Source: Chamaelirium japonicum
Lineage: Eukaryota; Streptophyta; Magnoliopsida; Liliales; Melanthiaceae
NCBI GenBank assembly: GCA_947650365.1
Contig: OX393549.1
Span: 84,923,362 to 84,987,361 of the forward strand
DNA length: 64,000 bases
Direction: 5' to 3'
In this document: positions 21,561-52,782 of the stretch, in pieces
Numbering within the stretch: the first letter of the stretch is position 1
Layout of the letters: each line of letters starts with the position of its first letter
The notes under the pieces: generated by a model
Told to the model about the DNA's origin: nothing
The model's database searches: none
What the model saw: the letters and a program-made list of their open reading frames with translations, nothing else
Made by a program: the position numbers and the translations under genes

Positions 21561-22926
21561 TTTTTATTGACAGGCCCCTCTTGCCAAGTTACTTGGTCAG
21601 GCTTTCATCACCAAATTTTGAGGGTTAGTGTTATGTTGAGAGACGTGGGAAAATTCTTGTCAATCTTCTTGTGGAACTTGGAGTTGTCCTTAGAGTTGTG
21701 CTCCGTAATCAACCCCATCTTATTTGGGATGATGGTCATTAGAGATTAGCACTTACCCAAATATCATTTATTAGTCATATAGGTGAAGTGGACAAATTTC
21801 ACATGGTTCGAGTACCAGTGTTTATTTTGCTCTGAAAGCTGAGTCTTACCATATTTCTCTTAAATAGGAGTAGTAGGGATTCTAAAACTTTTTTTCTTCG
21901 TTTTCCGGAGCATATCTTCGTACTTTGTCACAGATCGCTGATATGATTTCTCAAGGTAGGTGAATTTGAGAGCACAACTTATTTTTGTGACTTAACCTCT
22001 TCGGTCTCCGAGCTTCCACCGTCAAAACCCTAATTTTAATTTTTGAAAACAAGGCTTTTTATACATTATGATATGTGATCTATGTTGAATCAAGTGTGGT
22101 TTTGTTTATCAATATGTTGACTGTGAAAAGATCTGTAACACAGTTTCTTCCTCTCGGAAAACTTTCAGGGAGTGAAGTCGTCTTCATCGGTTTTAATCAT
22201 CGGGAGTGAAGGGAAAGGATTCAGGATACAATTTGGGTGGCTCTGAAGCTCTCGAGTCGGGCATGTAATATTTACCATTTTTGGTAATTCTTTGTTGAGC
22301 TTGGAGGTTTTGTTTCCTGCTTTTCTTTGGGGATGTTTGGCTTTTAAGTATGGAAAGGGATGTTTTCCTCATTGCATAAACGAATATAATGATGTATTCT
22401 CTAAAGACTCATTATGTTACATAGATCTTTCCTTGTAAAGGCGGCTGCTTCGACCGACCGTCGCGCAAGTTCACTTGCAGTGTGTTCCATCACTTCAACT
22501 CCAATTCATAGATTTTGAGTAATGGGAACGATTGTCTTCAGCTCACAGTTTTCTGAAGGCAGCCCATTGGTTATTTGTTGCATTCCAGTTTCACCTCTCT
22601 CTCCTCCATCTTTCTTCCACCCCTTCTCTTTCTTTCTCCTCCTTCCTGCCTCCCCTTCTTTTTCCTCTCGGAAATAGGCCCTTGGCCATAGCAGGCTGAG
22701 TGCCCCTTCAATGCATTCAGCTATGGGAGTCTGATTCATCCCAGATTGTTCTGTAGATGCATTTGGCCTCTATTAACCAAATGCGCTGAAGGTACACTTG
22801 ATCCGACAAGCAGGGGAGGAGAGACTGGTATGGGTTGCTTGCAAAATCAGGGGTGGTCTTTAGCACAGGAGACGCCCTTAGCAAAGACAATAGTAACGGG
22901 TTGCCTTTGGACATGTGATACATTTA
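21561..22926. other. Intergenic DNA, no gene recognised
   Basis: The stretch holds short frames without family likeness and a CT-rich run at about 22585-22670. Nothing can be assigned. Confidence 0.35.
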
Positions 22927-23776
22927 GGGTTTGTTTGTATTCGGTCAACGGGCTAACTAGTAAAATAAATGGAGAAAAATTTTTACTTTGGTGCTGTTTG
23001 GACTCAAAAAGTTACAGTAAAATGGTAGGAGATTTACTAGTAGTCAAAAAGTTTTACTCTGAAGAAGCCAAGTAAAACTTTTGATTTACTAGTAAAAGGC
23101 TCCGTCTCGTCAGCAATTGCATGATCGAGAGAGCATCCTCCGATGGATTCAACTCCTTTCCACCAATTATCTCAGTTTCAACGGCCACGATTGATGGGCC
23201 ATGGGATGAGCCCTAGGGGGATGCCACCACCACCGACCACCAGCAACCACTGGTCGTTGTTGCCCCATTGCACCACTAGCCATTGTGCACCACCATCACT
23301 GGCCACCACCCCTGGCGGTACCCGCCCCACCATCCACCACTGGCCGCTGGCCACCACCCCCACCATCCACCACACCTACCTCTCCGCCATGCACTACCGT
23401 TGCCGGCCACCACCCACGCAGGCCACCGCCTCGTCGTCCACCACCCCTGCCGGCCACCGTGCACCAGCATAGTTAGCCACCACCTCTGTCGGCCGCCGCT
23501 CCGTCATCCACCACCCACCGCCTGCCATCGACGAGTGGCAACCAATAGGACGGCGGTTGTCCGCGGATGTGGTGGACGACGGCGGCAACCGATAGATTTA
23601 CTTTCCAATTTACTTTACTAGTCAATCCAAATAGATGTCAAGAAGTAACGACTTACTTTACTGGTCAATACAAACAGCAAGAAGGAAATTAGATTTACTA
23701 ATTGATCTGCAAGATTTACTAGCCCATATCTGATTTACTAATCTTTACTTTGTGGGTCCGAAAAACAAACAGGCCC
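22927..23776. mobile_element. PIF/Harbinger-like non-autonomous element with GC-rich core
   Basis: The ends read GGGTTTGTTTGTATTCGG and, reverse-complemented, GGGCCTGTTTGTTTTTCGG, typical of Tourist/PIF-type MITEs. The flanks are TTA at 22924-22926 and TGA at 23777-23779, an imperfect 3-bp duplication. Subterminal zones are rich in 'tttactagt' and 'agtaaa' words. Between about 23140 and 23600 the element carries a GC-rich block of CCACC and GGCCACC repeats, giving long His/Pro-rich frames on both strands. That block looks foreign to the AT-rich ends and might be captured DNA. Confidence 0.65.
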
Positions 23777-24266
23777 TGAGAAGTTAGTGGGCTGTACATA
23801 TAGTCGTCCTCAACTAATATTTCAAGGTAAAGTTTTTTTTTTCTTTTTGTAAAAGTCAAATGAGCAAAACTATCACAAAATTTCAATTAAAATTCTTCGC
23901 ATTTGGTATATGAAACAACAAAGCATTCAACCATCAGTGAGCCCACCCTTCTTGTGATACATCCCTAATGAGTTCAATCTTTCCTTCTGGACCTGAAACC
24001 AACAAAGATACAACTTGACCCAACCCACCCAACCACTTCTGTGTTCAGGTCAGGTCAGGTCAGGCGAAGTCTGGAGCGCAGAAATCAAGTCTTTACTCGT
24101 ACCGGGCCTGAACCTGATCCCATCGATTCTGACCCCATTGGCTAATTTTAGCCACATGCCTTCAGCTGTCTGCACCATTTCCTTCTCCAGATAAATTCCT
24201 ATTCACAATACCATCATCCTCTTTTTCCTACAACTTCACAGGCTTTTACAGACAGAAGTAGAGAAG
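23777..24266. other. Probable 3' flank of the 14-exon minus-strand gene
   Basis: No coding frame is seen. Because the gene above ends at 24267 and runs leftwards, its 3' UTR and poly(A) site should lie in this stretch. A 'caggtcaggtcaggtcagg' pentamer run is at about 24046-24064. Confidence 0.4.
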
Positions 24267-43920
<19,654 letters not shown>

Positions 43921-43923
43921 TCT

Positions 43924-43960
<37 letters not shown>
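43921..43960 (-). promoter_or_regulatory. CT-rich 5' leader of the 14-exon gene
   Basis: On the minus strand, about 17 CT repeats end 'ctctaagaATGG' directly before the start codon. Polypyrimidine leaders of this kind are common in plant genes and can carry GAGA-type binding sites. No TATA box is obvious upstream. Confidence 0.55.
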
Positions 43961-44066
43961 GAGATCAATAGGTTCGGACCCAAGCTCGATGCTTATTGGG
44001 TAAGGATTGGATTGTGGTTGGATCCTCGACGGAAAGGGGGTTTTTTTCAAAATAATATTCAATTCA

Positions 44067-44505
44067 ATTAGATGTTTTCAAAATAATGTTTAAAGAATAA
44101 ATTTTTAGCACAATAGTGTTTGACCGAAAAGTATTTATCACTCTAGCGCTCCGATATCCACGTTGCATGTTAGTGACGTAATACGAGCCAATCTGACTAT
44201 TTTTCATAATCTTGGGAGAAACCCAATATTTGGGTTAAACCGGTACCGGTTTTAACCAAAAATCTATGAGAAATCTGTTAAGTGTTGTGTTGGGTTTCGA
44301 TAAATCCCGATAATCCGGATACCAGGTTCTCCTAAGAATCAAAAAATATAAAAATAAAAATACAAATTGGTTCGCTTTACAGTGTGGTTCGCTTTACAGT
44401 GCCAAGTGCCACATGGCTGTCACAGAGCTAGACTGATAATACTTTTGATATGCTGCTATTGAATTAAATATTTATTTTTTATATATTATTTTTTAAAAAA
44501 ATCTC
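44067..44505. mobile_element. Fold-back element, first of a tandem pair
   Basis: The left arm (about 44067-44170, 'caatagtgtttgaccgaaaa' and 'ctagcgctccgatat') is mirrored by the right arm (about 44390-44505, 'ccacatggctgtcacagagc' and 'tgctattgaattaaatat'). The arms are about 100 bp and imperfect. Between them lie 'ggtaccggttttaacc' and 'cccgataatccggatacc' words. No transposase frame is present. Confidence 0.65.
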
Positions 44506-44937
44506 TAATTCAATGGCAATAGGTACGAAATATTTAACATACTAGCGCTCTGATAGTCACATGGCAGGTCAGCACCTTCAAGCGAAGTCACGTTGAAAAA
44601 AAAAATTCTTCTGATTCTCGTGAAATCCGGCATCTGGGTTGTCGGTTTTAAACTTGATATCCCAAATATTGGGTTCAACAGAAAATCTTATACCCTTACG
44701 TTTTTGTTTCAACACTTGGCCGATTTCACGATTGGGTTTTTTGTTAAACCCGATATCTAGAATACCAAGTTAAAATTGATAACCGAGATACCGGATTTCA
44801 CAAGAAAGAATAAATTTCGATGTGGTTTCGCTTTACGACGCTGACTTGCCACATGGCTATCAGAGTGCTAGTTTGTTAAATACTTCTAGTTAAACACTAT
44901 TCAATTAAATATTTTTTTTAATAATATTTTGAAAAAA
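44506..44937. mobile_element. Fold-back element, second of a tandem pair
   Basis: It follows the first element directly. The left arm ('caatggcaataggtacgaaa', 'ctagcgctctgatagtcac') and right arm ('ccacatggctatcagagtgc', 'aaacactattcaattaaat') are related to those of the first copy. The interior also has inverted 'cccgatatc' / 'gataccggat' words. Either two insertions side by side or a duplication produced the pair. Confidence 0.65.
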
Positions 44938-45407
44938 ATCCCAATCCAAAAACTTGATAATAGATTCAGCAACATTTCATATGAATTTACATAATTAAAT
45001 ATTTGATATTAATATGAGTAGTGTTATTATTTGCTCCTCCACCTCCCCTTCTCATTTCTGATCTTCCATGGCCTTTGCCCTCCTCCCCCTCTCCTCCATG
45101 TTCTGATATATTGTTTCCTTTGCCATCCTTCCCCTTCCTTGTTTTGATTCATTGTCGTCATCCCCTATTTCTGATTGAGGACGGCTATAGGCTATATTAG
45201 CCCAATTTTTTATAAAGGCAAGTCGCGATGAAAAACATAAGTTATTGTCTTTTGCTAGAGGCAGCTCACAACCAAAGATAGCCCCCGATACTGTAAGCAT
45301 CCCACACCTTCTTCCCTTCCTCACCTGCTCGTGCACGTCCATGTCGCCGATCTCGTGCAGGTCGATGTCGATTCTATTCAATCCACTATTGTCACCGCTG
45401 TGTGTGT

Positions 45408-45456
<49 letters not shown>

Positions 45457-46329
45457 ATTATGTCGGCCACAGCCGATTGTCAGATGGAGCTGGTACTCCT
45501 CCACCGTCTTCCCGCAGTACCTGCAAAAAGACCAAGACTCACCTCCGAGCCAAGGCCCCTCCAACGCTCAAGTCAGGGAAGGGAGGGATGTGTGTAGTGT
45601 GGTCCTGGGTGTCGGAAGCGAATTGCTTCTCTAGGGTTCGAATTGCTTACCTGCCTATGAAGGGATGGTGTTTCTTTTGTAGACCTCTTCATACGTGTGC
45701 GCAATCACTGTGGTCTATTCTTCGATGATTTCGAGACGGTTATAGCGGATCCCCTCCGATCGGACGCCTTTCATACTTTCCTTCTATGCTCCCATGGATC
45801 ATGGGTCTCTTACCCATCGCGGGCCATTATAGGATTCTTCCGATTTTTTCCTCGCTCAGTGGCAGTTCTCCGGCGTTGATCAGCTCGGGCCTTCTAAGAA
45901 TGCAAATAGTCCAGTCAGGTCTGCGACCTATGCAACCTCTTTCCCGACCTGGTTCTGGTCAAGGAGCTCAGGCTCCCGCGACCTTTCTCCACAGCACATC
46001 TCTCTGTAGATGGTGCTGCTCCACGGGTCGGGTCCTCTCAAACTGGACTCGATTCCTTCCGTCTGGTTCTTTGGGTCTTCTGGCCGAGGCAGGCCGGACA
46101 GTACACGTGTCATCATCTGACAGGTGCGGCGGGAAACCCCTTCCACAACCTCCTCCTCCCCTTCTTCTTCCTGTACACTTGGTCATTTTCTAGCCAAGTG
46201 TTTCTACAACCCATTTAGTCAAGAACTAGACTGTGAACTATAATGGCACTCGGTCTCCAATGGTTGAACACAGTGCATTCGGTCCATAACCTGGCCCTAA
46301 ACCCATTTGGCTTTCATACATGAATTGGG
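44938..46329. other. Intergenic DNA with TG and poly-G tracts
   Basis: It contains (TG)n at 45399-45421 and a 34-base G run at 45422-45455. A 170-codon minus-strand frame (45564-45052) crosses the run as Pro/His repeats; its C-terminal half (GAIFGCELPLAKD, MAKETIYQNMEERG) looks protein-like but I recognise no family, and there is no splice or start support. A decayed transposon frame is the likeliest reading. Confidence 0.35.
45399..45455. repeat. (TG)n followed by a 34-base G run
   Basis: The tract can form a G-quadruplex and is prone to sequencing error; its length should be treated as approximate. Confidence 0.95.
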
Positions 46330-46660
46330 TCATATCTACTTTGAGTGAGGAATGAGTGTATTAAAGAAAGTGTTTGGAGTTGTACCAATTGAGGACAAGA
46401 TAATGGAGAATAGATTAAGCTAGTTTGGTCATGGGCAAACGTAGAGAAGAGGTGGTCCCAATAAGGAGAGGGGTCCCAAGTTAGTGTGGAAGATCCAAGG
46501 AGGAGGGAAAGACCTAGAATAACATTGATGAAAGTTGATAGATAAGACATTGGAAACTTTCAATGACACATATATAGCCCTAAATATAAATGAATGGCAA
46601 AAATGATTCATAAAGCCGAACCCAAGTAGAATGGGCATGGGTTGATTATTATAGTTATGG
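46330..46660 (+). mobile_element. 3' end of an RTE-type LINE
   Basis: The frame reads VFGVVPIEDKIMENRLS then FGHGQT with one stop, then 'KLVWKIQGG', 'ALNINEW' and 'NPSRMGMG'. This follows the C-terminal part of plant RTE LINE proteins (I..KMRE.RLRWFGHV...RGRPK..W). The T/A-rich tail 'gattattatagttatggttc' fits the end of the element. The upstream polymerase is missing, so it is a 5'-truncated copy. Confidence 0.8.
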
Positions 46661-47166
46661 TTCCACCACCACACATGCAATTGCTTGAGGAAAAAAAACT
46701 AATGTATTACAATAAAATATTAAGAAGCTGTTATGAATTATTATTGTACTGATTGTAGTATAAAGCCCTTAACTTAGTTGCCTTGAACACAGTGATACCG
46801 TGGTTTGGGATCCAACCATCGACACCTTGTTATTTTCGTTCAATTGGACGGTTCCGGATTGTTGAGATCTATAGGCCACTGAGGAGAATCCCACTGAGAG
46901 AATCCCAAGGGGGGTCCCATCATAAGGGCTGGGTGATCAAACAGGAGGGGACAAGTGTCGTTGGTTTGACCCCGAACCATGGTGATTCCGTCGTTCGGGG
47001 CGACTATTTTAAGTCATTCGATTGTAGTAGGGTGTGAATTTGGGTGGAATTTGGGTAGGGATTTGATGTCGGCTAGAATTTAGGTATATTACAATGAGTT
47101 TGGAGTCCAATCGTATTATCTAATATACGCAAGTTAGAGAGAAAAAAACAAGTATCAGGTTTCAGG
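46661..47166. other. Intergenic DNA, no gene recognised
   Basis: An 84-codon plus-strand frame at 46783-47037 has no recognisable family and no splice context. I do not call it. Confidence 0.3.
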
Positions 47167-47340
47167 TAGGGGTAACGAGGTACCCATACCTGAACTTGTT
47201 CAGGTAGATTTACTATTGTTAGATACCCCAACAACTATACCTATACCCTACCCAAACTTTGTTTCGGGTACAAAGTATTTACCCATACATGAAGTTTCAG
47301 GTCAGGTTTTTAGGGTTTTTGGACTCAATTGCCACCCCTA
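47167..47340. mobile_element. Small hAT-type MITE
   Basis: The ends are TAGGGGTAACGA and, reverse-complemented, TAGGGGTGGCAATT. The interior has 'caggtacccatacc'-type words as in related elements. No matching 8-bp flanks are visible (gtttcagg against atcgtcaa), so the insertion site has mutated or the ends come from different copies. Confidence 0.5.
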
Positions 47341-48044
47341 ATCGTCAATCACTCGCCCTTCGATGGACCGAATAGTCAGCATGAGCATTCTACTTCCCAA
47401 TGGCTAAATGAGTTGCATAGACTCGACCTGTAATGGTTGAGTCACTATTTTAGATGGAGGAGGAAGAAGAAGAGGAAGAGGAGAAGAAAAATGAGTAGGA
47501 AGGCGGAGGCAGGCTCAGCAGGCATCGGCCCGACTATGGTGGCGGAAGAGGAAGAAGGCAATGAAAAAACTAGGATATTGTGAAAGTCCCCTTCTCAGAG
47601 CTTCCTTAGGCAAAATATGGATTAAACGGGATACCCCCTACATAGGGTTATTTAGATATATTGATTGTATGACTTACATGATGCCCTATGAAAAAACTAG
47701 ACTTGACATAGTTGCCCCCTTTCCAATTTTCCCGCAACATCCACGTCATCAGCTGCACTGATGTCGCCAACCTCTACAGCTCCTCCACCTTCGTCATAGC
47801 CTGAGTGAGGAGGGTGTGAAGATAATTTATTTTGAATGTCATTAGCTATGGGGTGCCTCTATCAATTTTATGGGAGGAAATAATAACACCCCCCCCTAAA
47901 CTGAGTTCAGATCTTCTCCAGTCGGTCGACCCGGTCGGTGGACTCTCACGCATCACAGCCGAATGATGGTAGCGACTCGAAAGTAAATCGTACTCTAGCC
48001 GACTACATGAGGTCGTGATGCATGCTGGGCCTAGGCCTGTCAAA

Positions 48045-48215
48045 ATATTCTATGCCACCCTCGAAATATTACCAACTCCCTCGAAATATTATCGATCCCT
48101 ACTCACGAATTATTGTTTCCACCTTAGAAATATTGTCACCGCCCTTGAAATATTTTTGTCACCCTTGAAATATTTTTCGCCGCCCTCAAAATGTTTTTGC
48201 GTGCCCTTGGACATG
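48045..48215 (+). repeat. Short tandem array based on CCCTCGAAATATT
   Basis: About seven units of 20-27 bp (ccctcgaaatatta, cccttgaaatattttt, ccctcaaaatgttttt) run in a row with substitutions. It is non-coding in all frames. Confidence 0.8.
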
Positions 48216-48394
48216 GGTTTTTCACTAGTAATGTTATGGTTTGCTGAGTTTGCTAGTTTTCTTGTTTAATTTGTATAATGTTTTAATGCACTGACTGTGT
48301 GGTTGCATGCTTGTTGTCTGTGTGATTTGCTTGTTGTTTTTTCATACTTGTTGCCTTGTTGGTTTTGCTTACTGTGTGGTTTGCTTCTATAGTG

Positions 48395-48795
48395 TTCTGC
48401 TTTTGCATATTGTGTGTTTGCATGCTTGTGTGGGGCTCTGTTTGTCGCCCAAGGAAAAAAAAAAAAACAACTCCGCCTGTACAAGATCAATGTACTGCCG
48501 GTCTCCAGCACGGATAAAGAATGAGGGTTTTAAAATGAAAAACAAGTACTCAGTACTTGTTGAGGCCTTAGTGGCTTCTACTAGTTGTATAGATTGCTGG
48601 TTTGGTTGATATCAGTTATAATTATATAGTTTGTTGGTTTGGTTGATATCAGTTATAGTTTGCTGATTTTGCATTATTGTGTAGAGCTCTGTTTGTGACC
48701 CAAGAAAAAAAAAAATTTAACGCCGTCTGTACAAGATCAATGTATTGCCAGTCCCCAGCTTGAATAAAAGATGATGGTTTTAAAATTAGCAGCCC
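48395..48795 (+). repeat. Two direct repeats of about 130 bp
   Basis: Segments at 48395-48535 and 48660-48795 share 'ctgtttgt', a poly-A block, 'tgtacaagatcaatgta' and 'gatgaggttttaaaat'-type words. Between them 'tggtttggttgatatcagtt' is itself doubled. Their origin is unknown. Confidence 0.7.
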
Positions 48796-48879
48796 AGTTT
48801 TTTTTTCTCAAATCTAACTTTTTTAAAAAAAATATTAATATTTATTTTCTATAAAAAAAATCATATAATTTATAAGCCC

Positions 48880-49007
48880 GGACCCGGCCCGGATCCTCGA
48901 AGGGCTGGGCTAGGGCTGGTGGTTTTTAGATCCTTACGGCCCGAGCCCGCCTGTATATAGAAGGGCCGGGTTCAGATTTACCCAAGCCCGGCCCGTTGAC
49001 AGCCCTA
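48880..49007. mobile_element. hAT-MITE fragment rich in GGCCCGG
   Basis: The right end 'gttgacagccctа' reads TAGGGCTGTCAAC in reverse, a usual hAT-MITE terminus, and the interior has 'cggacccggcccgg' and 'cccgagcccg'. A matching left end with a duplication is not seen. Confidence 0.4.
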
Positions 49008-49179
49008 GCCAAGCCCACCAACGGGGCCGACCGACTGGAGGAGATCCGAACTCCCCTAAACTTTGAGGGAAAATGGCAGCTAGGGCTGGGGAAATGGGTG
49101 GACAATGGGAGGTGGTCACAATATATCTCCAATCTAATAATAAGGGTTTTCTTACTGCTATTTAATAAAAATATCTTTC

Positions 49180-50140
49180 TTTATAATGCTATTTGCAAAA
49201 AAATCCTTTTTTCTATAAGTCTTGAGAGCTTGGTATCAAAGACCTTTTTTTTTTTTTCTTTCAGGAGGCGCCACATGCCAGTGCAACAGAGAATCCTATC
49301 GCCCAGCGGGAGGAACAGATCATCGTTACCTAGGCAGAGAGGACAAGAGGCACAATCGCCACAGACACAAGCCCGCCGCCACCGTCGGGAATAAAAGAAG
49401 GTGCCACCACCAGTGACCACAACCAAAGTCTAGCGGAGACAGCACACATCGCCACCACCGGGTGAACGACGGGGACCACAAGCCGCATTAAAAAATTAAA
49501 AAAAAGAAAAGAAAACCCAACAAAAATAGCCTAAAATTAGGAACCCACTGGCTCCAAATCTGCCACTCCCGCTGCAGATCGACATGAGGCCGGTACCCCG
49601 ACGCCGGACCTCGGCCGGTGAATCGAGCAGCGGAACCACGCCGTTTCCGGAGATCGATCTCCGATTACAAAACGCCGCCGTAGGAAAGCCCCCATCTATA
49701 AGGGGAGGGAAGGGGGGGGGGGGGGGGCACATCCGACCCCGAGACAAGTCCTGGCCTCCCCAGAGCCACCAGCGGCGTCCGAGGAGGCCAAGAGGGGCAC
49801 ACCGAAACCCTAGCCAAGGGGAAAAGGGGGAGAGAAGTCGCACGGTGCCCTCTCAAAGACTCATTTCGATTGTCGAAAAAAGGCTTCATCTTACTTATCA
49901 GGAAGATCACATTCACAGACGTTAATGCACTGCGAAAAGTGGACCACAGGTCACTCATAACAGCCTGAAACTCTTCTATCTATTTCTGTCGTGAATCCTT
50001 TTGTCATTGACATTGCAAATTGGTGGTGTGTATACATCTTATTCCTTGGCATCAACTCCATGAATTACATTGCTTCCAAAATCATGTCAAATACATATGC
50101 CGGCCCGATGATACGAGGAAATCTTGAAACGGTCGGCAAC
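49180..50140. other. GC-rich intergenic DNA and 3' flank of the 4-exon gene
   Basis: From 49260 to 49850 the DNA is GC-rich with long overlapping frames on both strands and a G run at 49709-49728; this pattern suits the 5' leader of an L1-type LINE or similar, but I see no diagnostic motif. The last few hundred bases before 50141 should hold the 3' UTR of the minus-strand gene. Confidence 0.35.
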
Positions 50141-52691
50141 TTAGGCTCTGTCGTTCGATCCTGCGTGTGATCCTCTTTGGATTTCCAGCGGCGTCGCCGA
50201 TTTCTTCTCTGGGATCGAACCACTGCTCCCGATCGGAACCTGTCCTGCCACAGCATCACGCTTGCTTTCTAACAGTCTCCCTGCCTTCCCGATCGCAAGA
50301 ATCAGCTCGAGTTGCTTTTGTTGTTGCTCCTATGCAAAAGTAAAGTACAGCATGTCAGAAAGTGAGTAGAAGTGAAGAACTAGCTAACAGTCTGTTTGGT
50401 TTCGTGTAGTTGGAACGCATGCAGTCAAAACTGCACATTCGCACCCGTTTGGTTCCGTGTAGCCCAAAACCGATGCAGTTGCAACTCTTGCCCTGCCGAT
50501 TTCCAAAAGAAAATGGTGTAGTTTGGAACACGCAGCTTTTTCTGCGTGTTCCAACTGCAGCAGTTGTGGCACGTCCGTTCCAACTACAGTGAACCAAACA
50601 GGCTGTAAATAGCAACTCTTTAGCCTACTGGAAAAATGAGCTCAAACCATCAAAAATTAAAAGGAAAAGAAAAAAAGCAAGAACAAATCATGCCTCGATA
50701 ACATTAAGAACACCATATTCATAATTGATCACCTAAGCGGGTGTTTCGCATGAGGAACTATTGTTCCGCTTAAACCTTATCCAGAAGAGGTATTCCCATC
50801 AATTACTATTTCCAATGTAGTTCGATGGTTCAGAGTTCCGGTTAGCATAGAACCGGACGGAGTGATAAATTATCGTTCCAAAGTCCTTCATTCCACTGAA
50901 AAAAATAGTACCCTTGAGTTTGAAGTATTGAACAGCGACTAGAAACGGATGGGTCCGGAACGATGCCAAACACCCCCTAGGTTGATCATTCAACCAACAC
51001 ATGTAAGCCATGGAAGCAAGTTCAGTCATCTCTCCACTTGTAGTTAGTTTATCTAAGCATGCTTTCACTCTTCATAGTGAATACGAGAACTTGTAGTTGG
51101 GCATAATAGTGTAAGGACCCTGGAAGGCTGTGTAGTACATAAGTACCAAGTGATGTAAGAGTCAAAGAGAGAGGCTCTAGTAACTAACTGAAGAGATAGA
51201 GCACTGATACTAAAATTGATGTAGAAGGAACAGTACTAGACAAGGACAAAGATCAAGTACATAGAGCACTGATACTAAAATTGATGCAGCGGAAAAAGTA
51301 CTAGACAAGGGCAAATATGGGAGATTTTCTAATAAACTCAATTAAAATCCAGGTCTTAGTTTGATCTAAATTTTAATTATGGAATTGAGTAAACAAGTCT
51401 AGAAAGGATTCTAGAAGTGGTGTGTGATCACGAGAATAAAGGATCTACGGAAGTGTTAAACAAAAACAAAGTGTACAGGTAAAAATTCATGGAAAACATG
51501 GTTACCGAAAATAAAACCTAGTTATAGAATTAACAGGAATTAGATCTGAAATCAAATTAAAATATGCTACTAATTGAAAAAACGAATCAGTAGATCAAAG
51601 TTTCAAAGAACATTAAGAGGCTATCATGTAAAATTTAAGGAACCAGAAGAAAGATGGAAGTTCTGCTCTTCAAGAAAGGGAAGAGTATAACTACTGATGG
51701 AGTTGACACTCCCAGTAACTTGGCCAAGGACTCAACATCCACAACAAGCTTAAGCACCTTATCTTAAGAAGAGGAGAAAACTTCTAAAATTTTATTCATG
51801 CATCATTCTAGCTTCTCTTTCATGTGAATATAAACTCAAATCAAACCCAAACCCAATAATAATTGACTTGAGACTTTTCTAACCTAATGTACAGCTAAAG
51901 TAGATCTAGAAGAAATTGACCAGAAAAGAATCCAAAATTAACAATAAATTAAGAAGCCCGCTAAATTAGAGAGTTCAATCACCTCAAACTAGAACCCCTT
52001 GGTCAAAGTAAAGGTCCTACACATTCAGTACAATTAGGAGATAATATTAGAACACCCAAAATACAACAATGAGCCCCCATACCCCTTGTAGACTTCATGC
52101 ATAGTTGATGACCTGCCCTCCTTGGAGGAGGGTAAAACAAGCCTTCCTTCTTTGTTGCTTTCTTGGCTCTTCAACTTGGGTAGGTTCTTTGGATGTGTCA
52201 CTAGGGGTGCAAAGCAAATCTTACATAAGTGTTTCCTAATGATCTTCATAATATATTGGGAAGGCATAAAATACCAGATTGACTCTCCATGATGGAGCGA
52301 AAGAGAAAAACATTACGAAAAACTGATTGTTCGATGTGATGGGTGTAAGAATTCTACAACCTAAATTTTTTTCTATTGCTGACGTATCAGTTCCTCACTG
52401 TAACATAACTACCATAACTTGAACCTCAACAGCAATTGGAACCCAAGGTTTGATTCAAGAAATTTGATGGGAAGAAAGAGTCCAACCGTCCAAAGCATTT
52501 GAATTCTTTTCAGTGAGATGTCTCCTTTAGCTTGCTTTGAGCAGATACATAATACATAGGTTTAAGTTCATCTGTTTTTAACTCCTTAAGGATTTTGGAT
52601 GTTATCGATCATGGGACGTGGAACATTAATTTAGAATAGCTATCATATATTTTGCATTGGCACGGTTTGGGTTCGAATACTTTCAGAAGGA

Positions 52692-52782
<91 letters not shown>

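Noticed and set aside
23143-23621. His/Pro-rich frames on both strands
   Set aside because: They come from CCACC-type repeats within a transposon; no known domain, and both strands are equally open.
45052-45564. 170-codon minus-strand frame with PPPP and HTHT runs
   Set aside because: It depends on a TG and poly-G tract of uncertain length and has no splice partners or recognised domain; kept only as a note in the intergenic entry.
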